Translations under genes and position numbers: made by a program
Notes under the pieces: model-generated
Seen by the model: only the letters and a program-made list of their open reading frames with translations
Databases searched by the model: none
What the model was told of the DNA's origin: nothing
Shown here: positions 8,515 to 16,699 of the stretch, piece after piece
Position numbering within the stretch: the first letter of the stretch is position 1
Layout: every line of letters starts with the position of its first letter
NCBI RefSeq assembly: GCF_039566955.1
Contig: NZ_CP154796.1
Span: forward strand, 3,472,001-3,536,000
Reading direction: 5' to 3'
From: Micromonospora sp. DSM 45708
Lineage (GTDB): Bacteria > Actinomycetota > Actinomycetes > Mycobacteriales > Micromonosporaceae
Length of the DNA stretch: 64,000 nucleotides

Positions 8515-9168
8515 CTAGTGGGCGTGGTCGTGCTCCTCGTCCAGTTCCAGGAACGGGTGCTCGTCGAGCCGGCCGACCAGCCGGTCGTCGACGGCCGGCT
8601 GGAACGGGCCGACCGGGTCGTCGTCGTCGAACGACTCCAGGTCGACCGGGGTGCCGACCTCGCTGACCATGACCACGCCGTCGAGCGGCTCCAGCTCGGG
8701 CACGTCGAGGGCGGACAGCGAGCCGTCGCCGCTCTGCAGCAGCTCCAGCACCGCCTCGCCGACGCCCTCGACCGGCGCCGGCTCGTCCTCCTCCGGGGTG
8801 CCCTCCCGGCGGGCCGCCTCGGCGACCCGGAGCAGCGCGGCGACGCTGGGCACCCGGTAGTCGCGGCGCTGCCGCACCGAGATCACCCGGGGGTGCGGGT
8901 CGGTGGGCTCGCCGCCCTCGACCGCGCCGAAGCGCTCGTCGGCCTCGTCCGGGTCGATCGACTCGACGTCCCAGGGCGTCACCTCGCCGAACGCGTCGAG
9001 CAGCTGCTCGTCGTAGGCGAACGAGGCGTTGTTCAACGCGACGTACGCCTGCCAGACGGCGTCGTCGTCGATCCGGCCCTGGGCGGCCCGGACGGCGGCC
9101 AGGTGGGCGCGGGCCGCGTCGATCACCCGCTCGAGGGCGGCGTCCAGCTCAGCGTGCTGGTCGGTCAT
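8515..9168 (-). CDS. Acidic hypothetical protein
   Basis: A 217-aa, strongly acidic protein of unknown function. ATG at 9168 begins MTDQHAELDAALERVIDAA, a helical N-terminus. The central segment HPRVISVRQRRDYRVPSVAALLRVA is the only basic part and could form a small DNA- or protein-binding element. The C-terminus ends in LDEEHDHAH, a His/Asp/Glu tail that could bind metal. No known domain is recognised. It is codirectional with the M20 peptidase 61 bp upstream, so it may be co-transcribed with it. Confidence 0.7.
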   Translation of the reverse strand: MTDQHAELDAALERVIDAARAHLAAVRAAQGRIDDDAVWQAYVALNNASFAYDEQLLDAFGEVTPWDVESIDPDEADERFGAVEGGEPTDPHPRVISVRQRRDYRVPSVAALLRVAEAARREGTPEEDEPAPVEGVGEAVLELLQSGDGSLSALDVPELEPLDGVVMVSEVGTPVDLESFDDDDPVGPFQPAVDDRLVGRLDEHPFLELDEEHDHAH

Positions 9169-9229
9169 GTGAGGCAGTCCCTTCGCGATGGGGGCAGGTT
9201 CCGCGCCGACGGCGCCGCGGCGGGCGCGG

Positions 9230-10549
9230 TCAGCAGTTGCGGAGGAAGCGGTCGAGAACCCGCACGCCGAACTGTAGTCCGTCCAGCGGAACCCGCTCGT
9301 CGATGCCGTGGAACAGGCCGGAGAAATTGAGGTCGGCCGGCAGCCGCAGCGGCGCGAACCCGAAGCAGCGGATGCCGAGCTGGGAGAACGCCTTGGCGTC
9401 GGTGCCGCCGGAGAGCATGTACGGCACCGGGTGCGCACCCGGGTCCTCGGCGCGCAGCGCGGCGGACATCTGCGCCACCAGGTCCCCGTCGAACGTGGTT
9501 TCCAGGGCCGGCTGGCGCTGCACGTACTCGATCGCGATGTCCGGCCCGACCAGCTCGCGCAACTGCCGTTCCAGCTCCTCGCTCTGCCCGGGCAGGCTGC
9601 GGCAGTCGATGGTGGCGGTGGCCCGACCGGGGATGACGTTGTCCTTGTAGCCGGCGGCCAGCCGGGTCGGGTTGGCGGTGTTGCGGATCGTCGCGCCGAT
9701 GATGTTCGCGATCGGGCCGAGCTTGGCGATCGCGGTCTCCGGGTCGTCCGGGTCGATCTCGATGCCGAGCACGTCGGAGACCTCGGCCAGGAACGCCCGT
9801 ACGGTGTCGGTCATCACCACCGGGAACCGGTGCCGGCCGATCCGGGCGACCGCCTCGGCGAGCGCGGTCACCGCGTTGTCGTCGTGCATCATCGAGCCGT
9901 GGCCGGGCCGCCCCCGGGCGTGCAGGCGCAGCCAGTCGATGCCCTTCTCGGCGGTCTCGATCAGGTAGAGGCGGCGGGTGTCGTCGACCGAGTAGGAGAA
10001 GCCGCCCACCTCGCCGATCGCCTCGGTGCAGCCGTCGAACAGGCCCCGGTGGCGCTGGGCCAGGAAGTGTGCGCCGTAGTCGCTGCCGGCCTCCTCGTCG
10101 GCGGTGAATGCGAGCACGATGTCGCGGCGGGGCCGGACGCCGGCGCGCTGCCAGTCGCGCACCACGGCCAGCACCATGGCGTCGAAGTCCTTCATGTCGA
10201 TCGCGCCCCGGCCCCACAGGTAGCCGTCGCGGATCTCGCCGGAGAAGGGGTGCACCGACCACTCGTCGGGGTCGGCGGGCACCACGTCGAGGTGGCCGTG
10301 CACCAGCAGCGCGTCCCGGTCGGGTTCGGTGCCGGGGATGCGGGCGACCAGGTTGGCCCGGCCGGGCGCCGACTCGTGGATCTCGGCGTGCACGCCGACC
10401 TCGGCGAGCTTCTCCGCGACGTACTCCGCCGCGCGCCGCTCCCCCGCGCTGGTGTCGTTGTCCCCGGTGTTGGTGGTGTCGATGCGCAGCAGGTCGCGGC
10501 AGAGGTCCACGACCTCGTCGGTGGGCTCGGGTGAGGCGGAGGTCGTCAT
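9230..10549 (-). CDS. M20-family metallopeptidase / deacylase
   Basis: A 439-aa dizinc hydrolase of the M20/ArgE-DapE superfamily. Metal ligands are visible in LLVHGHLDVVP (about 81-91), GRGAIDMKD (about 114-122) and FTADEEAGS (about 148-156, containing the catalytic Glu), with further ligands in the dimerisation half and in a late FHGIDE. Length fits M20 carboxypeptidase/dipeptidase members. The substrate, either a dipeptide or an N-acyl amino acid, cannot be told. A TATAAG-like -10 lies about 10 bp before the ATG at 10549, suggesting a very short leader. Confidence 0.9.
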   Translation of the reverse strand: MTTSASPEPTDEVVDLCRDLLRIDTTNTGDNDTSAGERRAAEYVAEKLAEVGVHAEIHESAPGRANLVARIPGTEPDRDALLVHGHLDVVPADPDEWSVHPFSGEIRDGYLWGRGAIDMKDFDAMVLAVVRDWQRAGVRPRRDIVLAFTADEEAGSDYGAHFLAQRHRGLFDGCTEAIGEVGGFSYSVDDTRRLYLIETAEKGIDWLRLHARGRPGHGSMMHDDNAVTALAEAVARIGRHRFPVVMTDTVRAFLAEVSDVLGIEIDPDDPETAIAKLGPIANIIGATIRNTANPTRLAAGYKDNVIPGRATATIDCRSLPGQSEELERQLRELVGPDIAIEYVQRQPALETTFDGDLVAQMSAALRAEDPGAHPVPYMLSGGTDAKAFSQLGIRCFGFAPLRLPADLNFSGLFHGIDERVPLDGLQFGVRVLDRFLRNC

Positions 10550-10601
10550 CGCTTCCTTATACCAGCCGGGTCGGTCGTGACGGCCGGCGCGGTGCGGACC
10601 G

Positions 10602-10626
10602 GTTTCGCGGGACGCGCGGGAGGGTA
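10602..10626 (+). promoter_or_regulatory. SigB/SigF-type promoter of the hemerythrin gene
   Basis: GTTT (10602-10605), a 16-base spacer and GGGTA (10622-10626) match the known actinobacterial SigB/SigF-type form. It lies 55 bp before the ATG at 10681. The call rests on sequence pattern only. Confidence 0.65.
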
Positions 10627-10639
10627 ACGCCGAACATCA

Positions 10640-10669
10640 ATTCCGGCCACCACGATTCCGGCCACCACG
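10640..10669. repeat. Two exact tandem copies of a 15-mer in the leader of the hemerythrin gene
   Basis: attccggccaccacg occurs at 10640-10654 and again at 10655-10669, just after the putative promoter and just before the gaggagg Shine-Dalgarno. The two copies could be a regulator- or RNA-binding site or a simple slippage duplication. Confidence 0.8.
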
Positions 10670-10680
10670 AGGAGGGCACC

Positions 10681-11298
10681 ATGACCGTCCCCCTGCCGCC
10701 GCTTCCGCCCGCCGCCGACGACCGGTACCGGCCGGGTGGGCGGAGCCTGGCCGACCTCGTGGACGCCGAGCACCGCGCCCTGCTGGAGCTGGCCGACCGG
10801 GTGACCGACGCCGGGCTGGACCCGGCCGACCGCCGTCAGGTGCTGGACGTGCTGACCGCCGCGGTGTCGCGGCACCTCTCCGCCGAGGAGCAGTACCTGT
10901 TCCCGGCCGCCCGGGCGGCGGTGCCGGAGAGCGCCGAGCTGGTCACCCGGGAGATCGAGGCGGACGCCGCGCTGCTGACCGCGTTGAAGGGGCTGTCCGG
11001 CCCGGACGACGCGGCGCTCGCGGACGTGGCGGAGCGGGTGCGCCGGCACGTCAGCCGGGTGGCCGCGCTGGTCACGCCGCTGCGCGAGGTGGCCAGCGAC
11101 GCCGAGTTGATCCGGCTGGGCAACCGGTGGGAGATCGCGGAGGAGGCGGCGCCCACCCGGCCGCACCCGGGCACCCCGGCCACCCCGCCCTGGAACAAGA
11201 TCGTCGAGCCGGCGGTGGGGGTGCTGGACAAGGTGCGCGACGCGGTCACCGGGCGGCGGACCCGCCTGGCCGACCTGGAGCACCGCCGGGAGGCCTGA
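10681..11298 (+). CDS. Hemerythrin-domain protein
   Basis: A 205-aa protein whose first 145 residues form a four-helix HHE-type hemerythrin domain. Candidate iron ligands are in LVDAEHRALLELAD (about 23-36), VSRHLSAEEQYLFPAA (about 62-77) and RVRRHVSRVAAL (about 119-130). The C-terminal part (residues 160-205) is Pro-rich and then basic. Such cytosolic proteins bind oxygen, NO or iron in stress responses. ATG at 10681 follows gaggagggcacc, a strong Shine-Dalgarno. The upstream SigB/F-type promoter fits a general-stress role. Confidence 0.88.
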   Translation: MTVPLPPLPPAADDRYRPGGRSLADLVDAEHRALLELADRVTDAGLDPADRRQVLDVLTAAVSRHLSAEEQYLFPAARAAVPESAELVTREIEADAALLTALKGLSGPDDAALADVAERVRRHVSRVAALVTPLREVASDAELIRLGNRWEIAEEAAPTRPHPGTPATPPWNKIVEPAVGVLDKVRDAVTGRRTRLADLEHRREA

Positions 11299-11347
11299 GC
11301 CGATCCACCCCTTCCCGGACACCCGTTCGTGGTCCTACCGTCACCGT

Positions 11348-12334
11348 ATGAATCTGGAGCTGCGACACCTGCGGGTGGTCTGCGCGATCGCCGAGACGGG
11401 GAGCGTCACCAAGGCGGCGTCCCTGCTCGGGTTGGCCCAGCCGGCGCTGACCGCCCAGCTCCAGCGGATCGAGCGGGTCCTCGGCGGGCCGCTGTTCGAA
11501 CGGGACCGCCGGGGCGCCCGGCCCACCGCGCTGGGTGAGCTGGTGCTGGACCGGGCCCGGGTGCTGCTGCCGGCGATGAAGGGCCTCCAGGACGAGGCCG
11601 CCCGGCTGGCCGGCGCGGGCGACCCGCTGCGCCGCTACCGGTTCGGCGGGGTGAACAGCCCGATCCTGGGCCGGCTGGTGCACCGGCTCGCCGCCGAGCG
11701 GTCCGACGCGCAGATCTCCACGTACGCGTCGTGGTCGGTGGACGAGCTGGCCCAGTTGGTGTCCGGCGGTCGGCTCGACTTCGCCCTGACCGGCGTGTGC
11801 GGGGACGCCACGCCGTCGCCGGTGTTCGGGTTGAGCTGGCGGGAGGTGGCCGTCGACCCGGTCTTCGTGCTGCTGCCGCAGACCCATCCGCTGGCCGGCC
11901 GCGACGAGATAGACCTGCTCGACCTGCGACGTGAGCAGTGGGTGGCCGCGCCGGGCGACGGCTGCTTCGGCGACTGCTTCGCCGCCGCCTGCGCGCGCGC
12001 CGGCTTCACCCCGCGCAAGGTGTACGAGGCGGACGTGCGGGCCGCGCTGGACCTGGTGGACGCGGGCACCGCGGTGGCGCTGTGCCAGGCCACCTTCCGT
12101 CCGGTGGCGGGGCTGGTCACCCGCCGGCTGGCCGGCGCGCCGCTGCGCTGGCGGCTGCTGTTCGGCTGGCACCCGGAGGCGCCGGCCGCGGCGGTGGCCG
12201 AGCCGGTGCTGGAGAAGGCGGTGGCGGCCTACACCGACGCGTTGGCCAATCATCCGGACTATCTGGCCTGGTTGCTGGCGCATCCGGACTTCGGCGTGCA
12301 GCCCAACGGCACCGGTGGGGTGCGAACCGCCTGA
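11348..12334 (+). CDS. LysR-family transcriptional regulator
   Basis: A 328-aa regulator. The winged helix-turn-helix occupies residues 1-62 (LRHLRVVCAIAETGSVTKAA, then QPALTAQLQRIERVLG and LFERDRRGARPTALG), and the rest is a periplasmic-binding-protein-like effector domain. The domain has several Cys (VCGD, GDGCFGDCFAAACARAG), which is unusual and could allow redox or metal sensing; that is inference. ATG at 11348 gives the canonical MNLELRHLRVV start. No divergent target gene is adjacent; the neighbours are a hemerythrin gene and a small codirectional gene. Confidence 0.92.
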   Translation: MNLELRHLRVVCAIAETGSVTKAASLLGLAQPALTAQLQRIERVLGGPLFERDRRGARPTALGELVLDRARVLLPAMKGLQDEAARLAGAGDPLRRYRFGGVNSPILGRLVHRLAAERSDAQISTYASWSVDELAQLVSGGRLDFALTGVCGDATPSPVFGLSWREVAVDPVFVLLPQTHPLAGRDEIDLLDLRREQWVAAPGDGCFGDCFAAACARAGFTPRKVYEADVRAALDLVDAGTAVALCQATFRPVAGLVTRRLAGAPLRWRLLFGWHPEAPAAAVAEPVLEKAVAAYTDALANHPDYLAWLLAHPDFGVQPNGTGGVRTA

Positions 12335-12354
12335 ACGCGGGTATCACCGGCGGC

Positions 12355-12591
12355 ATGACTGATCTGTATCCGGCCGCCGACCAGCGGGAACTACTGCGCC
12401 AGGCAGCCGCCGCGCACGCCGCCGCCGCCGCTGACACCGAGGCGTTCCTGCGCCGGCTGCCCGAGGTGCCGGACCCGGCGGACGTCACCGAGTACGCCAC
12501 CCTGCTCAGCCGCGAGGAGCGGGCGCGGGCGGACCGGCAGGCCGCAGCCGACGCCGCCGGCCTGCGACTGCCCAGCATGGAGTCCGAGTAG
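12355..12591 (+). CDS. Small hypothetical helical protein
   Basis: A 78-aa Ala- and Glu-rich protein (MTDLYPAADQRELLRQ at the start). It is predicted from composition to be almost entirely helical, with no membrane segment or recognised motif. It starts 20 bp after the LysR gene and is probably read with it. A perfect hairpin follows the stop. Function is unknown. Confidence 0.65.
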   Translation: MTDLYPAADQRELLRQAAAAHAAAAADTEAFLRRLPEVPDPADVTEYATLLSREERARADRQAAADAAGLRLPSMESE

Positions 12592-12605
12592 GCCGTGCCC
12601 GGTCG

Positions 12606-12630
12606 GCCCGGGCGGGGTGCCCGCCCGGGC
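12606..12630. terminator. Bidirectional terminator hairpin
   Basis: A perfect 11-bp stem gcccgggcggg (12606-12616) / cccgcccgggc (12620-12630) has a 3-base loop. It lies between the convergent stops at 12591 and 12644. Confidence 0.85.
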
Positions 12631-12643
12631 GTCCGGCGTCGGA

Positions 12644-12994
12644 TCAGCGTTCCACCAGCACGTCGTGACCGAGGTCGAGCAGCGCGTGCCGCCACTCGTC
12701 GTCGGCGGCGCCCCGGTGCGGCCGGTCGGCGGCGAGTTCCCGGATGCGGGTGATCGCCTCGCGCATCACCTCGATGTCCTCCGGGGTCAGGTCCACCTTG
12801 CGCTTGCGCAGCACGGCGAGGATCTGCCGGCCGGGTTCGGGCAGGTCCAGGTCGGGGTCCGGGCCGAACGCCTCCTCCCCCGACCCCCGGGTCAGCAGCC
12901 ACTGCCGTAGCTGCTCGGAAGGAACGTTCACCTCGGCGTGGAAGTCGTCCCAGATGATCTCGACCTCGGGGTCCAGTCGCGCCTCGCGTACCAT
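12644..12994 (-). CDS. DUF3140-family protein
   Basis: A 116-aa protein matching DUF3140: EIIWDDFHAEVNVPSEQLRQWL near the start, the ILAVLRKRKVDLTPEDIEVM core, and DDEWRHALLDLGHDVL at the end. Family members are often fused or adjacent to stress or DNA-binding proteins, but the function is unknown. ATG at 12994 shares its A with the TGA stop of the gene before it (TGATG), supporting this start over the GTG three bases upstream. An aggagg lies inside the end of the upstream gene. Confidence 0.8.
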   Translation of the reverse strand: MVREARLDPEVEIIWDDFHAEVNVPSEQLRQWLLTRGSGEEAFGPDPDLDLPEPGRQILAVLRKRKVDLTPEDIEVMREAITRIRELAADRPHRGAADDEWRHALLDLGHDVLVER

Positions 12995-13167
12995 CACGCC
13001 TCCTCTCCCGGCGGCGGCCCGGACGGTTCCGGCTCGCCCTCGCTGCTCGGTGTCTGCGGGGTCAGTCCCTCCGGTGGCACCCGGACCCGGGACGGGTTCG
13101 CCGTCGGCGGCGCCTCGATCGGTTCACCGGCCGCGGCGTCCTCCCCGGTCTCCTCGGGCTCGGTCAT
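12994..13167 (-). CDS. 57-aa acidic, Pro/Glu-rich small protein
   Basis: ATG at 13167 follows ggagggcggac, a strong Shine-Dalgarno, and the frame runs 57 codons (MTEPEETGEDAAAGEPIEAP at the start) to a TGA that overlaps the next start as TGATG. Composition (Glu, Pro, Gly, Ala) predicts a disordered peptide. Translational coupling to DUF3140 is the main evidence that it is real. No family is recognised. The Clp-type unfoldase gene ends 36 bp upstream. Confidence 0.65.
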   Translation of the reverse strand: MTEPEETGEDAAAGEPIEAPPTANPSRVRVPPEGLTPQTPSSEGEPEPSGPPPGEEA

Positions 13168-13203
13168 GTCCGCCCTCCGATCCTTGCGCGACGGGCCGTC
13201 CCC

Positions 13204-15753
13204 TCATCGGGGATGGGAGGTGGTGGCGGCCGAGTAGCCGCGCTCACCGGCGGACACGTCGAGGACGAGCTGGTCGTCGCGGGCGTCGACGGTGACCTTC
13301 TGCCCCGGCGAGATCTCGTTTTCCAGCAGCATCCGGGACAGCCGGTTGTCGAGTTCGCGCTGGATCACCCGGCGCAGCGGGCGGGCCCCGAACTCCGGCT
13401 GGTAGCCGTGCTCGGCGAGCCAGTCGACGCCGGCGGTGCTGATCTCGACCTGGATGTCCTGGGCGTGCAGCCGGCGGCGGGTCTCCTCCAGCAGCAGGCC
13501 GGTGATCTCCCGGAGCTGCTCGGCCTCCAGCCGCTGGAAGATGATCACCTCGTCGATCCGGTTGAGGAACTCCGGGCGGAAGTTCTCCTGCAACCGCCGC
13601 ATCAGCCGTTCCCGCAGCTCGGTGGACTCCTGCTCGCCCGGCTCGCCGGTGGCGAACCCGACCGTGCGCTGGGTGCCGGTGATCAGCTCCGAACCGAGGT
13701 TGCTGGTCATGATCAGGACGGTGTTCTTGAAGTTCACGGTCCGTCCCTGGCTGTCGGTGAGCCGGCCGTCGTCGAGCACCTGGAGCAGGATGTTGAACAC
13801 ATCGGGGTGAGCCTTCTCGATCTCGTCCAGCAGCACCACCGCGTACGGGCGACGGCGGACCGCCTCGGTGAGCTGGCCGGCCTCCTCGTAACCGACGTAG
13901 CCGGGCGGGGCGCCGACCAGCCGGCTGACGGTGTGCCGCTCCTGGAACTCGCTCATGTCCACCCGGACCATCCGGTCCGCCTCGCCGAACAGCGCCTCGG
14001 CGAGCGCGCGGGCCAGCTCGGTCTTGCCGACGCCGGTGGGGCCGAGGAACAGGAAGCTGCCCATCGGCCGGTTCGGGTCGGCCAGGCCGGTACGCGAGCG
14101 CCGGACCGCCTCGGCGACCGCGCCGACCGCGTCGTCCTGCCCGATCACCTTCTGGTGCAGGTGCCCCTCCAGGCGCAGCAGCCGGTCGCGTTCCTCCTCG
14201 GTGAGCTGGGTGACCGGGATGCCGGTGGCGCGGGACACCACCTCGGCGATCTCCTTCGGCCCGACCTCCGGCACGTGGTTGGGCCCCTCGTCGCCGCGGG
14301 CGCGGCCGATCTGGTCCTCCAGCTCGGCCAGCCTGTCGCGCAGCGAGGAGGCACGTTCGTACTGCTCGTCGGAGACCGCCTGTTCCTTGTCCCGGCGTAC
14401 CTCGTCGAGCTGCTGCTCCAGGTCGCGCACGTCCGAGGCGGGGGTCCGGGTGCGCAGCCGTACCCGGGCGCCGGCCTGGTCGATCAGGTCGATCGCCTTG
14501 TCCGGCAGGAACCGGTCGGTGACGTAGCGGTCGGCGAGTTCGGTGGCGGCGACCAGCGCCTCGTCGGTGAACCGGACCTGGTGGTGCGCCTCGTAGCGGT
14601 CGCGCAGGCCACGCAGGATGGCGACGGTGTCCTCGACGCTCGGCTCGGGCACCAGCACCGGCTGGAACCGGCGGGCCAGGGCGGCGTCCTTCTCGATGCT
14701 GCGCCGGTACTCGTCCAGCGTGGTCGCGCCGATCACCCGCAGCTCGCCGCGGGCGAGCGCCGGCTTGAGCATGTTGGACGCGTCCATCCCGCCCTCGCTG
14801 CCGGCGCCGCCGGCCCCGACCAGGGTGTGGATCTCGTCCAGGAAGATGATCAGCTCGTCGCGGTGGGCCCGGATCTCGTCGATCACCTTCTTCAGGCGTT
14901 CCTCGAAGTCGCCCCGGTAGCGGGTGCCGGCGACCAGGCCGGAGAGGTCGAGCTGGATGACCCGCTTGCCGATCAGCGTCTGCGGCACGTCGCCGTCGCA
15001 GATCCGCTCCGCCAGCCCCTCCACGATGGCGGTCTTCCCGACGCCGGCCTCACCGATCAGCACCGGGTTGTTCTTGGTACGCCGGGACAGGATCTCCACC
15101 GCCTGCTCGATCTCGTCGGCCCGGCCGATCACCGGGTCGATCTGGTCCAGCCGGGCCAGCTCGGTGAGGTCCTGCCCGTACTGGTCGAGGGTGGGGGTGC
15201 CCCGGTCCGGACGTGGGCCGCCGGTGCCGCGCTCGGCGCTGGCCGCCTGCAACGACTCCGGCTGGATCCGGCCGGCGGCCAGCATCCGGCCGGCCGGCGA
15301 CTCGGGGTTGAGCGGTAGCGCCATCAGGATGTGCTCGGGGCCGATGTAGTTGGCGCCCATGGCGCGGGAGAGCTGGTGGGCGTCGAGCAGCGCCCGTTTC
15401 GCGGCGGGCGTGAGCGACAGGTTCGGCGGCACCTCGCCGCCGGGCGCGCCACTCTCGGCGCGCCCGCCCAGCGCGTTGACCAGCGCGTCCGGGTCGGCCC
15501 CGGCGCGACGGACCAGGTCCCGCAGCGGCTCGCGCTGCAACGCGGCCCAGAGCAGGTGGTCGGTGTCCAGGTCGTTGCTGTGCTTCTGGGCGGCCCGCCG
15601 GGCCGCGTCGGCCAGCATCTCCCGGGCGTCGGCGGTCATCAGGCGGGTGATGTCCACCCGGTGGGCCGGCCGTCGACCGCCCTCGCCCCGGCCGAAGTAC
15701 CGGGCCAGGAACTCGTCCCAGGGGTCGTTGCCGAAGTCGCCGGGTCCCATCAT
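13204..15753 (-). CDS. ClpC-like AAA+ unfoldase (second Clp paralogue)
   Basis: An 849-aa HSP100 protein. After a 40-residue Gly-rich lead ([20 protein letters not shown]) come a double Clp-N domain (about 43-185), NBD1 with GEAGVGKT (about 233) and the [16 protein letters not shown] Walker B region, a short middle domain with a UVR-like [17 protein letters not shown] (about 455-475), and NBD2 with GPTGVGKT (about 570). VGF after NBD2 matches the ClpP-docking loop position, so it may feed ClpP. The short middle domain favours ClpC over ClpB. ATG 15753 (MMG) has ggagga five bases upstream. A SigB/F-type promoter precedes it. Housekeeping ClpC is presumably elsewhere. Confidence 0.9.
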   Translation of the reverse strand: MMGPGDFGNDPWDEFLARYFGRGEGGRRPAHRVDITRLMTADAREMLADAARRAAQKHSNDLDTDHLLWAALQREPLRDLVRRAGADPDALVNALGGRAESGAPGGEVPPNLSLTPAAKRALLDAHQLSRAMGANYIGPEHILMALPLNPESPAGRMLAAGRIQPESLQAASAERGTGGPRPDRGTPTLDQYGQDLTELARLDQIDPVIGRADEIEQAVEILSRRTKNNPVLIGEAGVGKTAIVEGLAERICDGDVPQTLIGKRVIQLDLSGLVAGTRYRGDFEERLKKVIDEIRAHRDELIIFLDEIHTLVGAGGAGSEGGMDASNMLKPALARGELRVIGATTLDEYRRSIEKDAALARRFQPVLVPEPSVEDTVAILRGLRDRYEAHHQVRFTDEALVAATELADRYVTDRFLPDKAIDLIDQAGARVRLRTRTPASDVRDLEQQLDEVRRDKEQAVSDEQYERASSLRDRLAELEDQIGRARGDEGPNHVPEVGPKEIAEVVSRATGIPVTQLTEEERDRLLRLEGHLHQKVIGQDDAVGAVAEAVRRSRTGLADPNRPMGSFLFLGPTGVGKTELARALAEALFGEADRMVRVDMSEFQERHTVSRLVGAPPGYVGYEEAGQLTEAVRRRPYAVVLLDEIEKAHPDVFNILLQVLDDGRLTDSQGRTVNFKNTVLIMTSNLGSELITGTQRTVGFATGEPGEQESTELRERLMRRLQENFRPEFLNRIDEVIIFQRLEAEQLREITGLLLEETRRRLHAQDIQVEISTAGVDWLAEHGYQPEFGARPLRRVIQRELDNRLSRMLLENEISPGQKVTVDARDDQLVLDVSAGERGYSAATTSHPR

Positions 15754-15817
15754 GTTCGTCCTCCGCAGTCGGTCGGCACGACCGGGACGCGGCACGCGCG
15801 GCACGGTCGGCGGTGGC

Positions 15818-15841
15818 TACCCGGCGGTGTGCGCGACAAAC
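15818..15841 (-). promoter_or_regulatory. SigB/SigF-type promoter of the Clp-like gene
   Basis: On the minus strand GTTT (15841-15838), a 15-base spacer and GGGTAG (-10 core 15822-15818) lie about 65 bp before the Clp start at 15753. Confidence 0.65.
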
Positions 15842-15865
15842 GCGGGCGGATGGCAGGCTGGGCGC

Positions 15866-16243
15866 ATGGAGAGCAGACCGCTGCTGGTGGTGGACGGCGC
15901 GAACGTGGTGGGCTCCCGGCCGGACGGCTGGTGGCGCGACCGGGCCGGCGCGGCGGTGCGGCTGCGCGACGCGCTGACCCCGCTGGCCGGCGCCGGCGTG
16001 CCGCCGGAGCTGCCGCCGCCGGTGCAGGTGGTGCTGGTGGTGGAGGGCGCGGCGCGGCACGTGGCGCCGGCGCCCGGGGTCGACGTGGTGTCCGCGCCCG
16101 GGTCCGGCGACGACACGGTGGTGGAGCTGGTCGCCGCCGCGCCGGAGCGTCGGCGGGTGGTGGTGACCGCGGACCGGGAGCTGCGGGCCCGGGTCAGCGC
16201 GCTCGGCGCGGAGGTACGCGGCCCGCGCTGGCTGGGCCGCTGA
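15866..16243 (+). CDS. NYN/PIN-like domain protein (YacP-like)
   Basis: A 125-aa protein with a PIN-fold outline: LLVVDGANVVGSRPDG at the start (Asp10), SAPGSGDDTVVELVAAA in the middle (acidic pair about 81-82), and VVVTADRELRARVSALGAEV near the end (Asp about 102). This spacing of acids suggests a small metal-dependent RNA nuclease; databases often label relatives as NTP pyrophosphohydrolase without support. ATG at 15866 gives MESRPLLVVDG. It is divergent from the Clp gene, with the promoter of that gene lying between. Confidence 0.75.
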   Translation: MESRPLLVVDGANVVGSRPDGWWRDRAGAAVRLRDALTPLAGAGVPPELPPPVQVVLVVEGAARHVAPAPGVDVVSAPGSGDDTVVELVAAAPERRRVVVTADRELRARVSALGAEVRGPRWLGR

Positions 16244-16428
16244 CGCCCGAGTCCCGTCAACGGGACCGGGCGGACCGTCGGTGGGACCGCCGACTCCACC
16301 CGTGACCGCCCTTCCCGCACGTCAGGGCCGTAATCGGACACGCGGGCAGGAACGGCGCGAGGGTGGATGTTCGTCCACTGGATGGGATGGGTTGTAATGG
16401 AGATCTCCCTTGCCCCCAGGAGGTCCCC

Positions 16429-16689
16429 GTGGCGAGCGTCGCCGAGCTGAAGGCCGCCATCGATGTCGCTCTCCAGCAGATCGGTGACGGCCAGACAGCG
16501 GTGCAGGCGGCCGGCGAGAAGCTGGCCGAGGCGCAGCAGACCCTGGCCGGCGCGTTGGAGGGCAGCGGCCACGAGACCGTCGAGGCGGCCCAGGCCTCGC
16601 TGACCCAGGCCAGCCAGGAGCTGGAGGAGTGCCTCGCCGCGACGCTGGTGGCGGTGGAGCAGGCACAGCTCTACGTCGCGACGCTCTGA
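16429..16689 (+). CDS. 86-aa helical-hairpin protein, first gene of the FtsK-like operon
   Basis: GTG at 16429 follows aggagg at an ideal distance; an in-frame start further upstream has no Shine-Dalgarno. The product is almost wholly helical: a first amphipathic helix (about 4-42), a break at EGSGHET (about 45-51), and a second helix (about 52-84). This two-helix hairpin of about 90 residues is the shape of WXG100/ESX proteins, but WxG and the YxxxD/E export tail are absent. The next gene begins 10 bp later. A role as partner or substrate of the FtsK-like ATPase is inference. Confidence 0.75.
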   Translation: MASVAELKAAIDVALQQIGDGQTAVQAAGEKLAEAQQTLAGALEGSGHETVEAAQASLTQASQELEECLAATLVAVEQAQLYVATL

Positions 16690-16699
16690 AGGGGCGGCC

